The notes: generated from the sequence alone by a model not told the origin. Positions 1 through 7,137 are shown, numbered from the stretch's first letter. The stretch: 20,434 nt of DNA from CAYSIX01 sp964431205 (GCA_964431205.1 CAYSIX010000052.1:1-20434); one strand, 5' to 3'. Numbers and translations are program-made.

Positions 1-122
1 GCCGCCGAAGAGGTCGTGCGCGTTGCCGCGGACGCGCGCCAGACCGCTCGGGTCGCGCCAGGTGACGGGGTTGTTGCGGGTGTAGGCGTAGAGGTTGTAC
101 CCGTCGATGTAGCCGGCCGGGT
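1..122 (-). repeat. RHS core repeat, copy 1 (copy 2 at 2259-2380)
   Basis: The 122 bases at 1-122 recur as a near-identical direct copy at 2259-2380, with about ten differences visible by eye. The shared segment encodes DPAGYIDGYNLYA through NPVTW.DPSGLARVRGNAHDLFGG. The match stops at the right near 122 and 2380. On the left, copy 1 is cut by the window edge, so its true length is unknown. Such homologous core ends are the recombination points by which RHS C-terminal modules are exchanged. Confidence 0.9.
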
Positions 123-411
123 CGCGCTGGAGGAACCGGCCCAGGCGCGGCGAGTAGACGCGGGCGCGCATGTGGTACAGGCCGGCCTCGCCGGCCTCGT
201 GGTCGAACCGTTGGCCGGCGTACATGAACCGGTTGCCGTAGGCGCTGCTCGTCCGCGGCGTGCCGCTGCCGTCGTCGATGCTGGTCAGGCCGAACGGCGA
301 GTAGCTGTAGCGCTCGACGATGCCCCCGGAAGCGTCGACCAGGGCGACCACGCTGAGCTGGCGGTCGCGCAGGAAGTACAGCCGTTGGCACGGCGAGAAC
401 GGATCAGTGAT
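1..411 (-). pseudogene. RHS core C-terminal fragment without a start (orphan RHS tip)
   Basis: Read leftward from about 411, the minus strand encodes the end of an RHS repeat-associated core: LYFLRDRQLSVVALVD, then GIVERYSYSPFGLTS, GNRFMYAGQRFD, GLYHMRARVYSPRLGRF, DPAGYIDGYNLYAY and DPSGLARVRGNAHDLFGG. These are the hallmark strings at the end of the RHS shell, where the variable toxin domain begins. The frame is closed upstream by a TGA at 412-414 and the fragment has no start codon with a ribosome binding site. It is therefore a core fragment and not a full gene of more than 1000 residues. It runs off the left edge, where a further C-terminal toxin domain would be expected. It lies downstream of the toxin/immunity module at 493-2429 in the same orientation, the usual position of displaced rhs tips. 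Recognition of the RHS core is secure; calling it an orphan tip is inference. Confidence 0.85.
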
Positions 412-460
412 TCACTTTTCAAAGAGCCGAGCGCGGAAGACTTCACCGATCCGCAGTCCC

Positions 461-480
461 GGAAGTGCCCCCCAACTTCC
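461..480 (-). terminator. Possible hairpin after the immunity gene
   Basis: Six-base arms, GGAAGT at 461-466 and ACTTCC at 475-480, enclose an 8-base loop, 12 bases downstream of the immunity gene stop on the minus strand. No T-run follows, so it is at best a weak or Rho-assisted terminator. It also lies close to the junction where the next RHS fragment begins. Confidence 0.3.
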
Positions 481-492
481 AGCGAATCAACG

Positions 493-1239
493 TCAATCCG
501 GCTCCGCGATGCCCGCCTGGCGCAGCAGGTGCAGGCCTTGCAGGTAGTCGCGGAACTTCTTCGATCGCTTGGGGGCGACGAGGACCGTGCCATCTTCACC
601 GCGATTCATCATCATGCGGATAGCGGTCTCCCAATACGTGGTTCGGTCAAGATCGAGCCGTTCCAGTTCATAGCTCATCACCTCCACCTTCTGACGCGTC
701 ACCACCACCTGGGTCTCGGGATCACGGCGGATCAACTGCCACGGCACGCCGCGGATGTCGCACTCGCCGGAGAACTCCGCCTCGCTGATGTCCAGGGCCC
801 AGTCCACCGACTCGTAATACTTCGCGTTCGCGTCCTTGAACTCGCCGTTGATCGGATCGTCGGGATCGAAGTTCCACAGGTCGTGGATCCAGAGCGTGTC
901 GATCCGGCCCGCGATCTTCACGTGTTTCAATGCACATGCGTGCGTGATGGGATCCCTTCCTAAGCGTATAGGACCTTTGGCTAAAACATCTTCAAGAATT
1001 ACCCCCTGGAGTGTCCCTCCATACGCTTTGCACCGATCCAATTCAATGCCCCGGATAACAACCCTCTCTGATGGATCATCACAGATAATGCCGCCGCGCT
1101 CGAAACTGCATTGACGGAACACGAGGTCACTGAAGACCCAGTGTCGCATGTGACGAATATCAAAGCGCACGGCCTGCTTCTCAAACACCTTGGTCATAGC
1201 GACAGCCATCTTACCATCCTTGTGCCCGTGCACGTTCAC
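493..1239 (-). CDS. Candidate immunity protein for the RHS C-terminal toxin
   Basis: I recognise no named family in this 248-residue product. It has no signal peptide or membrane segment. The N-terminal half shows repeated short hydrophobic strands (VFSDLVFRQCSF, VVIRGIELDRC, LQGVILEDVLAKGPI, ALKHVKIAGRID), compatible with a beta-solenoid or pentapeptide-like fold. The C-terminal half is mixed and ends in KKFRDYLQGLHLLRQAG. The GTG start overlaps the stop of the toxin-like frame by 4 bases (GTGA, 1236-1239), the classic coupling of a toxin and its immunity gene. An alternative ATG at 1209 (residue 11) has a better ribosome binding site, AAGGA 7 bases upstream. The 5' half, about 950-1230, is clearly more AT-rich than its surroundings, which suggests the cassette was acquired. 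The immunity role is inferred from position only. Confidence 0.7.
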   Translation of the reverse strand: MNVHGHKDGKMAVAMTKVFEKQAVRFDIRHMRHWVFSDLVFRQCSFERGGIICDDPSERVVIRGIELDRCKAYGGTLQGVILEDVLAKGPIRLGRDPITHACALKHVKIAGRIDTLWIHDLWNFDPDDPINGEFKDANAKYYESVDWALDISEAEFSGECDIRGVPWQLIRRDPETQVVVTRQKVEVMSYELERLDLDRTTYWETAIRMMMNRGEDGTVLVAPKRSKKFRDYLQGLHLLRQAGIAEPD

Positions 1240-2429
1240 GGAGCGCTCTGCTGGGCGCGCAGCGTCTGTTCCACGATCTCGTCGATCTCCTGCCGGGTGA
1301 ACGGCTTATACGTCACGATGCCGTGGCCCCGAACATACGGCCGCCTCAGGTGATCGCGGACGGCTTTGCGCGTCCCCGTCGTCAGCTCCAGGTTCAGGCC
1401 TTCGAAGCGCCCCTTGAGAATGAAGTCGGGCGTGTTGGGACGGTTCCGAAGACCTTCGATCAACTGCGAATGCGGCCCCTCGTTGACGATGTCCCGAACT
1501 CTCGCCTGCATCGCCTTGCCCAGGTTCACCGCCCGCAGATCACCGCGGAGGAAAGCTTCAAACTCGCGCGGACTAAGCAAACCTCCACCCGGCTCAAGCA
1601 GCCTAGGATTCCTCACGATCGCATTCCGCTGCTCGTTCACCGTCCTCTGCAGGTACCGCTGCAGATCCAGCGCCGTCACGCTCTCCGCGGCGTCGTCCGC
1701 CGCCGCGCCGCGTTACGTGATGCCGCTCGACGCCCGGCCGGCGCGAGTGGATTGCTTGACTACGCCGCCGCCGGCCGCAATCTCCAATCCCGTCAATCCC
1801 GCCGCGATCAAGCGGTCGCCGAGACGTTCCGGGTCGCCCGACAGCAGGTCGTCCCTGAACGCAACCGCTTCGCCGGCGATCGCTTGACCCGCCTGCATCG
1901 CGTTCGTGCCCAGCCGGACTTGCTGGAACGCCAGCTCCTCGTCGCTGGCCAGGCCAAGCATGTGTGCCACCCTGACCACGCCGGTCGACGAGACCTGACT
2001 GACACCACTCTTCAGAGACCTCAGGTCGCCGGGGATGCCCGTGATCCTGTCGCGGGCCTGGGCCAGCAGCGAGAGTTCCCGATCGATCAGGGTCTCGAAG
2101 AACGCCTGCGAAGGCGTCGGTCGGCTCGCGCTGCTCAGGTCCCTGCGAAACAGGGAGTCGATTTCACGCGCGCTGGGAAGAATGACATCGAGTCGCAGCG
2201 GCTGTACCGAAGCGATAGGATCGAAAGTTGGCGGCGCCGCCGCGACGCTGGCCGACGCGCCGCCGAAGAGGTCGTGCGCGTTGCCGCGGACGCGCGCCAG
2301 ACCGCTCGGGTCGTGCCAGGTGACGGGGTTGTCGCGCGTTTAGGCGTACAGGTTGTACCCGTCGATGTAGCCGGCCGGGTCGCTGCCGGTCCGTCCGAAC
2401 GCCCGGGCGGCGACGCGGGCTGGGCTCAT
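1236..2429 (-). pseudogene. Truncated RHS tail plus C-terminal toxin region with two in-frame stops
   Basis: One minus-strand frame runs through this region. An ATG at 2427-2429 overlaps the stop of the dienelactone hydrolase gene. A short stretch leads into the RHS signature DPAGYIDGYNLYA, then a TAA at 2340-2342 where copy 1 of the repeat has a Tyr codon (TAC). The frame continues NPVTWHDPSGLARVRGNAHDLFGG, then a linker (residues such as GLTGLEIAAGGGVV), a second TAA at 1713-1715, and a toxin-like end of about 147 codons. That end has a PDF...LELTT pattern (Asp, 12 residues, Glu-x-Thr) followed by HLRRPYVRGHGIVTYK, reminiscent of PD-(D/E)XK-type nuclease toxins with the Lys replaced by Thr. 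The main RHS shell is absent. A GTG at 1677-1679 preceded by GGAG could start the last segment alone. The nuclease assignment is tentative; the broken RHS module is well supported. Confidence 0.75.
2259..2380 (-). repeat. RHS core repeat, copy 2
   Basis: Direct, slightly diverged copy of 1-122. Compared with copy 1 it carries a Tyr-to-stop change (TAC to TAA at 2340-2342) and Arg-to-His in the DPSG region (WHDPSG against WRDPSG). Beyond 2380 the similarity is lost within a few codons of the dienelactone hydrolase gene end, which marks the truncation point of the RHS module. Confidence 0.9.
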
Positions 2430-3232
2430 TGCCCGAACCGCTCGTCGAAGAACAGGCGCATGTGTTGCCAGGACCGGCGGTCGGCGTCGGCGTCGTACGC
2501 CGTGCCGTCCAGCCCGTCGTCGTCGGCGCTGCGGTGGGTGAACGAGTGCTGGGCGCCGCTGTAGATGATGACCTGGTAGTTGGCCCCGGACCCGTCGAGC
2601 GCGGTCATGAACGCCTCGATCTGGTCGAGCGGGACGAACGGATCGGCGCCGCCGTGGCAGATCAGCAGGGCGGCGCGCGTGCGGGCGGGGTCGTCGGGCA
2701 GGGCGGGCTGGGGGTTGCCGTGGAAGCTGACGGCCCCGCGGAGGTCGGCGCCGCTGTAGGCCAGCTCCACCGCCATGGTCCCGCCGAAGCAGTAGCCGAT
2801 CACGGCCAGGCGGTCGGGATCGACCTCGGCCTGCCCGGCCAGGACGTCGAGCCCGGCGGCGGCTCGGGCCCGCGCCAGCGGACGGTCCTGGTAGAACGCT
2901 GTCGCCCACTGCCGCGCCAGCTCCGGGTCGTCCGTGAGCCGGCCGCTGCCGTACATATCCAGCGCGAACGCGGCGTAACCCATCTCGGCGAGCTGCCGCG
3001 CCCGCTGCTTCTCGTCCTCGCCCAGGCCCCACCACGGGTGGATCACCAGCACGCCCGGGCGAGGGCCCTCGAGGGCGTCGTCCCACGCGTAGAAACCCTC
3101 GAGCACGAGCCCGTCGTGCTCGTACTCGATCGCACGCTCGCGCACCTCGGCTTGCGCGACGCCGATCACCCCCGGGCCCGTCGTGGCCCAGACGATCAAC
3201 AGCCCCGTCCACAGCGCGATACGATGTTTCAT
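2426..3232 (-). CDS. Secreted dienelactone hydrolase family protein
   Basis: The 268-residue alpha/beta hydrolase belongs to the dienelactone hydrolase family (carboxymethylenebutenolidase-like). Residues 1-28 form a signal peptide ending in VAQA, so the enzyme is probably exported, unlike the cytosolic chlorocatechol-pathway enzyme. The nucleophile elbow GYCFGG places the catalytic Cys at 148, Asp is at 197 (GGADPFVP) and His at 229 (AQHSFTHR): the full Cys-Asp-His triad. Usual family length is about 240-270 residues, so it is complete. The ATG at 3230-3232 is chosen because it begins the signal peptide; longer upstream readings are not coding. No catechol-degradation genes are nearby, so the natural substrate is unknown. 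Its TGA overlaps the ATG of the decayed RHS frame (ATGA, 2426-2429). Confidence 0.9.
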   Translation of the reverse strand: MKHRIALWTGLLIVWATTGPGVIGVAQAEVRERAIEYEHDGLVLEGFYAWDDALEGPRPGVLVIHPWWGLGEDEKQRARQLAEMGYAAFALDMYGSGRLTDDPELARQWATAFYQDRPLARARAAAGLDVLAGQAEVDPDRLAVIGYCFGGTMAVELAYSGADLRGAVSFHGNPQPALPDDPARTRAALLICHGGADPFVPLDQIEAFMTALDGSGANYQVIIYSGAQHSFTHRSADDDGLDGTAYDADADRRSWQHMRLFFDERFGQ

Positions 3233-3270
3233 GGCGGATGGCTCCCTTTGCGGTGCACCGGCGACCGCCG

Positions 3271-3387
3271 CTACCCGAACGCCCCGTTGACCCAGAGCAT
3301 CAGCAGGGCCAGGATCGCCGACCCGATCAGCGTGATCACCAGCGACGCCAGGCAACCGCGACGGCTGGAATAAAAGATCAACACCAC
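3271..3387 (-). CDS. Very small single-pass membrane protein (about 38 residues)
   Basis: Starting at tandem GTG codons (3387 or 3384), the minus strand encodes a peptide beginning VVLIFYSSRRGCLASL, then one hydrophobic helix (VITLIGSAILALLMLWV) and a short tail NGAFG. A short hydrophobic start, a basic RRGCL-type turn and one membrane span resemble tiny membrane proteins annotated in several high-GC bacteria; I cannot name a family. No ribosome binding site is visible. A TATGCT hexamer at 3394-3399 sits exactly 6 bases before the first GTG, so a leaderless transcript is possible. It lies 38 bases upstream of the dienelactone hydrolase gene in the same direction. Confidence 0.45.
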   Translation of the reverse strand: MVLIFYSSRRGCLASLVITLIGSAILALLMLWVNGAFG

Positions 3388-3478
3388 GGCATGAGCATAG
3401 GCTAGTGTGTCGGCGGTTCCAAGGCCGGGCCGACCGCGACCGAGGCCCGGCCGGACCCGATCGATACGGAGGTTCACG

Positions 3479-4075
3479 ATGGCACAGAGCAAGGGCAAGC
3501 GGATCCTGATGCCGGTGGGCGACTATGTGGAAGACTACGAGGTGATGGTGCCGTTCCAGGCGCTGCGGGCGGTCGGCTGCGAGGTGCACGCGGTGTGCCC
3601 GGACAAGCGGGCGGGCGAGACGGTGCGGACGGCGGTGCACGACTTCGAGGGCGACCAGACCTACAGCGAGAAGCGGGGGCACGACTTTACACTCAACGCC
3701 ACGTTCGACGAGGTGGACGAGTCGACGTACGACGCGTTGTACCTGGCCGGCGGGCGGGCGCCGGAGTACATCCGCCTCAACGAGCGGGTGCTCGAGATCG
3801 TGCGGCACTTCGACGTCAAGCGCAAGCCGATCGCCTGCATCTGCCACGGCGCGCAGATCCTGGTCGCGGCGGGGATCCTCGAGGGCCGACAGTGCTCGGC
3901 GTACCCCGCGTGCGCCCCGGACGTCCGCCGCGCCGGAGGCGAGTGGGTGGACATCCCCCTGGACGCGGCCCACACCGCCGGGCACCTGGTGACCGCGCCG
4001 GCGTGGCCGGCGCACCCCGCGATCCTGGCCGGGCTGCTCAAGCTGCTGGGCGCCCGCGTGACGTTCGGATCGTGA
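3479..4075 (+). CDS. DJ-1/PfpI family protein
   Basis: The 198-residue product belongs to the DJ-1/PfpI superfamily, which includes cysteine-dependent glyoxalase III, deglycase-type and protease-like enzymes. The nucleophile elbow ACICHGAQIL gives Cys122 with His123 next to it, and the conserved Glu is probably Glu21 in DYEVMVP. YLAGGRAPEY (about 88-97) matches the LPGG-type loop of the family. The ATG at 3479 is preceded by GGAGG 6 bases upstream; earlier in-frame codons lack such a site. No signal peptide is present, so it should be cytosolic. The DUF1569 gene follows 63 bases downstream on the same strand and may be cotranscribed. A second, divergent DJ-1/PfpI gene lies at 15449-16012. A role in carbonyl detoxification is inferred from the family; the substrate is unknown. 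Confidence 0.9.
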   Translation: MAQSKGKRILMPVGDYVEDYEVMVPFQALRAVGCEVHAVCPDKRAGETVRTAVHDFEGDQTYSEKRGHDFTLNATFDEVDESTYDALYLAGGRAPEYIRLNERVLEIVRHFDVKRKPIACICHGAQILVAAGILEGRQCSAYPACAPDVRRAGGEWVDIPLDAAHTAGHLVTAPAWPAHPAILAGLLKLLGARVTFGS

Positions 4076-4138
4076 CCGTCGCGGGCGCCGCCGATTCGAT
4101 CCTCGATCACGAAACGACTGGTTAGAAGGGAGCACCCC

Positions 4139-4684
4139 ATGCCGACCCCGCCGGGAACACGACGCACGCTGCGGTTCGAGTCGCTTGAGCAGATCCTCGC
4201 CGACGCCGAGGCGCTCGCCGCCGCCGGGTCGATCGAGAGGACCGGGAACTGGACCGCGGGGCAGAACATCGACCACGTCCGCCGGCTGATGACGGCGTCC
4301 CGCGAGGGCTTCGGATTCAAGCTGGCCTGGCCGCTGCGCCTGCTCGGGCGGCTGCTGCGGAACACCGCGCTCGAGAAGCCGCTCAAGCCCGGGTTCAAGA
4401 TCCCCGGCCGGGGGCGCGACGAGTTCACCCCGCCGGCGGACATCACGCTCGACGAGGCGATGCGTGGGTTGCGCGAGGAGGTGCCCCTGGCGTCGCAGCC
4501 CGGGGCGATGCGTCACCCCAGCCCCCTGCTCGGGCCGCTCACGCACGAGCAGTGGATCAAGCTGCACTGCCGCCACGCGGAGATGCACTTCAGCTTCCTG
4601 CACCCCGTGGATACGCGGCCGGCCGCGCCCGGCGCCGGCCGCGAGGCCGATACCGACCGTCCCGCCGCTCAGCCCACCGCCTGA
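4139..4684 (+). CDS. DUF1569 family protein (DinB-like fold)
   Basis: The 181-residue protein matches the DUF1569 pattern: a start like TLRFESLEQILADAEAL, then WTAGQNIDHVRRLM, a proline-rich middle (LKPGFKIPGRG, FTPPADITLDEA), and WIKLHCRHAEMHFSFL near the end. The His residues of QNIDH and LHCRHAEMH are the likely metal ligands of this DinB-like four-helix fold. Members are often secreted or cytosolic proteins of unknown role in Planctomycetota and Bacteroidota; no signal peptide is seen here. The ATG at 4139 has AAGGGAG about 7 bases upstream. The last 20 residues are rich in Ala, Pro and Arg and look disordered. The 3' end overlaps the convergent aldo/keto reductase gene by 16 bases. Biochemical function is unknown. 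Confidence 0.8.
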   Translation: MPTPPGTRRTLRFESLEQILADAEALAAAGSIERTGNWTAGQNIDHVRRLMTASREGFGFKLAWPLRLLGRLLRNTALEKPLKPGFKIPGRGRDEFTPPADITLDEAMRGLREEVPLASQPGAMRHPSPLLGPLTHEQWIKLHCRHAEMHFSFLHPVDTRPAAPGAGREADTDRPAAQPTA

Positions 4685-5592
4685 GGGTGCCCCGCCTCGA
4701 CCAGCTCCAGCTCCGCCGCCGCCGCGTTGTCCCGTACCTGCTCCACGCTCTTGCACCCCGGGATCACGCACGTCACCGCCGGGTGCTTGAGGCACCACGC
4801 CAGGGCCCATCGCGCCATCGGCACGCCCGCGGGCACCTCCTCCCGCTGGATCCGCGCGACCTGCTCGAGCTGCCTGCGACGGTTCTCCTCGCTGTGCCAG
4901 CGCCCGCGCACCTCATCCCGGCTGAAGTCCGAGTCGGCCGTGTACTTGCCCGACAGGTACCCGCTGGCCAGCGGCACCCGCGCCAGCACCCCGAGGTTCT
5001 GCCGCTGGCACGACGGAAACACCGCCTCCTCCGGCGCGCGATCGATCCGGTTGTACACCACCTGGATCGCCTCGGCCCCGACCTCGCTCGCCTTGTCCGT
5101 CTGGTACACGTTGCGGTTGGAACCGATCGAGATGCCCAGGTGCCGGACCTTGCCCGCATCCTTCTGTTTCTGCAGCGTCTGCCAAAGCCCCTCGGTGTCG
5201 AACTGCTCGTCGCTGCCGGAGTGGAACTGGTACAGGTCCACGTAGTCGGTGCGCAGCGCCTTGAGCGACGTCTCGAGCTGCTCGACCACGCGGGCCGGCT
5301 CATAAACCGTGTCCCGCTCGAACGGGCGGTGGAACTTGTGGCCGAACTTCGTCGCCACGATCCACTTCTCGCGGTCGCGTTCGATCGCCGCACCGACGAG
5401 CCGTTCGGACAGGTGGTCGCCGTAGCACTCGGCGGTGTCGATGAGGTTGATGCCGAGCTCGCGGGCGGCGTCGAACATGGCGTCGACCTCCCACTGCTCG
5501 AAGGTCTTGGCCCACTCGCCGCCGAACTGCCACGTCCCGACGCCGACGACCGAGACTTCCAGGTTCGTGCTTCCCAGGACGCGATACTTCAT
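4669..5592 (-). CDS. Aldo/keto reductase
   Basis: The 307-residue TIM-barrel NAD(P)H-dependent oxidoreductase starts MKYRVLGSTNLEVSVVGVGTWQFGG, typical of the AKR11/AKR13-like 'general stress' group. The catalytic tetrad is intact: Asp52 and Tyr57 (IDTAECYGD), Lys82 (VATKFGH) and His124 (LYQFHSG). The cofactor phosphate-binding end is VIPGCKSVEQVRDN. The ATG at 5592 has AGGAG 7 bases upstream. Family members reduce aldehydes and ketones; the substrate here is unknown. A divergent gene begins at 5664, leaving a 71-base shared promoter region, and the 3' end overlaps the DUF1569 gene by 16 bases. Confidence 0.93.
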   Translation of the reverse strand: MKYRVLGSTNLEVSVVGVGTWQFGGEWAKTFEQWEVDAMFDAARELGINLIDTAECYGDHLSERLVGAAIERDREKWIVATKFGHKFHRPFERDTVYEPARVVEQLETSLKALRTDYVDLYQFHSGSDEQFDTEGLWQTLQKQKDAGKVRHLGISIGSNRNVYQTDKASEVGAEAIQVVYNRIDRAPEEAVFPSCQRQNLGVLARVPLASGYLSGKYTADSDFSRDEVRGRWHSEENRRRQLEQVARIQREEVPAGVPMARWALAWCLKHPAVTCVIPGCKSVEQVRDNAAAAELELVEAGHPQAVG

Positions 5593-5651
5593 GGCAAGGC
5601 TCCTGACAGATCGTTTTTTGCGCGTGCGCATGGCTGCGCGGCCCGAGCGCT

Positions 5652-5657
5652 TATAAT
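5652..5657 (+). promoter_or_regulatory. Consensus -10 box giving a probable leaderless transcript
   Basis: A perfect TATAAT ends 6 bases before the ATG at 5664. With the usual 6-7 base spacing to the start site, transcription would begin at or next to the start codon. No ribosome binding site lies between, which supports a leaderless mRNA. No convincing -35 hexamer sits 16-18 bases upstream. Confidence 0.6.
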
Positions 5658-5663
5658 AACGTG

Positions 5664-6329
5664 ATGAGAACATTGATTGCGATGTCGGTGATCGGAACGG
5701 TGCTGGTCGGGTCGGCGGCGTTCGCGCAGGCCACGGACCCGCGGCAGCGGATGATCGAAGCGGCGGGCGTGCACGCCTTCGATCGCGTGGAACAGGTCAC
5801 GTTCACGTTTAACGTGGAGCGCGACGGCGAGCTGGGTGCGTCGCGGCAGTGGCGGTGGTGGCCGCGGACCAACGTCGTCTCCCGGCAAGTCGACGGCGAG
5901 ACGTACACCTACGATCGCGACGAGATGTCCGACGCCGACCGCGAGGTGGACAGGCAGTTCATCAACGACAGCTTCTGGCTTTCGCCGCCGCTGCACGTGA
6001 GCTGGGCGGGCCCGGACGTGCGCGTGGCGGACGAGGGCGAGGCGTCGATGCCGATCGGTGACGGCGAGGCGCGCAAGCTGGTGGTGGCGTACCCGGCCGA
6101 CGGCGGGGGTTACACGCCCGGCGACGTGTACGAGCTGTTTTTGGACGACGAGGGGCTGATCCGCGCGTGGGTGTTTCGACGCGGCGGGGCCGAGGAGCCG
6201 ACGCTGGTCACCACGTTTTCCGATTACGTCCTGGTCTCGCCGCTGCGCATCGCGACCGAGCACCGCAACGCGGACGGCAGCTTCCGCCTGTATTTCACGG
6301 ACGTGCAGGTTCAGGCCGACGTGAAGTAA
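5664..6329 (+). CDS. Secreted protein of unknown function (about 221 residues)
   Basis: A signal peptide (MRTLIAMSVIGTVLVGSAAFAQA) leads to a mature domain of about 198 residues. The mature part has alternating beta strands, for example VEQVTFTFNVERDGE, SRQWRWWPRTNVVSRQ and GETYTYDRDEM, then VDRQFINDSFWLSPPLHVSW, a GGGYTPGDVYELFLDDEG block and a closing DGSFRLYFTDVQV. The pattern looks like a periplasmic beta-sheet protein of the LolA-like or outer-membrane lipoprotein-sorting fold, but I cannot assign a named family. An adjacent in-frame GTG at 5661 is possible; the ATG at 5664 is preferred because it sits at the predicted transcription start. It is divergent from the aldo/keto reductase gene and followed by an SDR gene on the same strand after 104 bases. 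Confidence 0.8.
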   Translation: MRTLIAMSVIGTVLVGSAAFAQATDPRQRMIEAAGVHAFDRVEQVTFTFNVERDGELGASRQWRWWPRTNVVSRQVDGETYTYDRDEMSDADREVDRQFINDSFWLSPPLHVSWAGPDVRVADEGEASMPIGDGEARKLVVAYPADGGGYTPGDVYELFLDDEGLIRAWVFRRGGAEEPTLVTTFSDYVLVSPLRIATEHRNADGSFRLYFTDVQVQADVK

Positions 6330-6433
6330 GCTGAACGGGCGCGGACCCGCCGCCGCGCGTTTCGCTTCGCGGTCCACGGTGCGTCGCGCCGCGTCTGCGT
6401 CCCGACCATGACTCACCCAACGAGGAGCGGCCC

Positions 6434-7081
6434 ATGAAAGTGCTGGTCATCGGCGCCCACGGCAGAACCGGCAAGATGATCGTCGAGATGCTCAGCCACG
6501 GCGTGCACGACCCGGTGGCGATGATCCGAAACCCCGGGCAGCGAGACACGTTCACCTCGATGGGCGTGCCGACCGTGCTGGGCGACCTTGAGTACCCCAT
6601 CGACCACGCCGTCCGCGGCTGTGACGCCGTGATCTTCGCCGCCGGCTCCGGGTCCAAGACGGGCAAGGACAAGACCGTGCTGATCGATCACGTCGGCGCG
6701 ATCCGAGCCGCGGTCACCGCCCGCGTGCACGACGCGCGGCGGTTCGTCATGCTCAGCGCCCTGAACGCCGACGAAAACAGCACCTCCGGCATCGCCCACT
6801 ACCACCGGGCCAAAGGCTTCGCCGACCGGTTTATCCGTGAGATGGACCGGGTGCTCGAGTCCGGGCTCGACTACACGATCGTCTGCCCCGGCGGGCTGAC
6901 CAACGACCCCGGCACGGGCCACGTGACCGTCAGCGAAAACCTGCGCGGCGAGGGCAAGACCTCGCGCGAGCACGTCGCCGCGGCGATCGTCGGCTGCCTC
7001 GATCGGCCCAACACCGTCGGCAAGTCGTTCGCGCTGATCGAGGGCGACACGCCGCTGAACGACGCGCTGGCCTCGATCTAG
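6434..7081 (+). CDS. NAD(P)-binding atypical SDR (YwnB/SDR5-like)
   Basis: The 215-residue Rossmann-fold protein opens MKVLVIGAHGRTGKM, with the dinucleotide loop GAHGRTG at residues 7-13. A GDLEYP segment (adenine side), DAVIFAAGSGSKTG and a YHRAKG...D segment replacing the classical YxxxK helix mark the atypical NAD(P)H-binding SDR group. CPGGLTNDPGTG near residue 153 matches the RPG-type loop of YwnB/YtfG-like oxidoreductases. AGGAG lies 7 bases before the ATG. The substrate is unknown. It is shorter than extended SDRs, as expected for this group. The 3' end faces the hpnR-like gene. Confidence 0.9.
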   Translation: MKVLVIGAHGRTGKMIVEMLSHGVHDPVAMIRNPGQRDTFTSMGVPTVLGDLEYPIDHAVRGCDAVIFAAGSGSKTGKDKTVLIDHVGAIRAAVTARVHDARRFVMLSALNADENSTSGIAHYHRAKGFADRFIREMDRVLESGLDYTIVCPGGLTNDPGTGHVTVSENLRGEGKTSREHVAAAIVGCLDRPNTVGKSFALIEGDTPLNDALASI

Positions 7082-7092
7082 GCCGGATCACG

Positions 7093-7122
7093 GACCGCAG
7101 CGAGCAGAGCCGCTCTGTGGTC
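7093..7122. terminator. Weak hairpin between two convergent gene ends
   Basis: The 56-base gap between the SDR and hpnR-like stop codons holds CAGAG and CTCTG around a 3-base loop, with outer arms GACC and GGTC. It could serve both genes, but no T-run follows on either strand. Confidence 0.25.
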
Positions 7123-7137
7123 GATGCGTGAGTCGGT

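Noticed and set aside
1323..2564. A 413-codon open frame on the plus strand over the RHS region
   Set aside because: Its composition (Arg, Ala, Gln, Val) is that of a complementary shadow. The minus strand carries the RHS signatures.
2426..4810. A 794-codon open frame on the minus strand reading through the hydrolase and beyond
   Set aside because: Only its last 268 codons are a real protein (dienelactone hydrolase). The upstream part is low-complexity Arg/Pro/Gly-rich sequence antisense to the DJ-1/PfpI and DUF1569 genes, open merely because of high GC.
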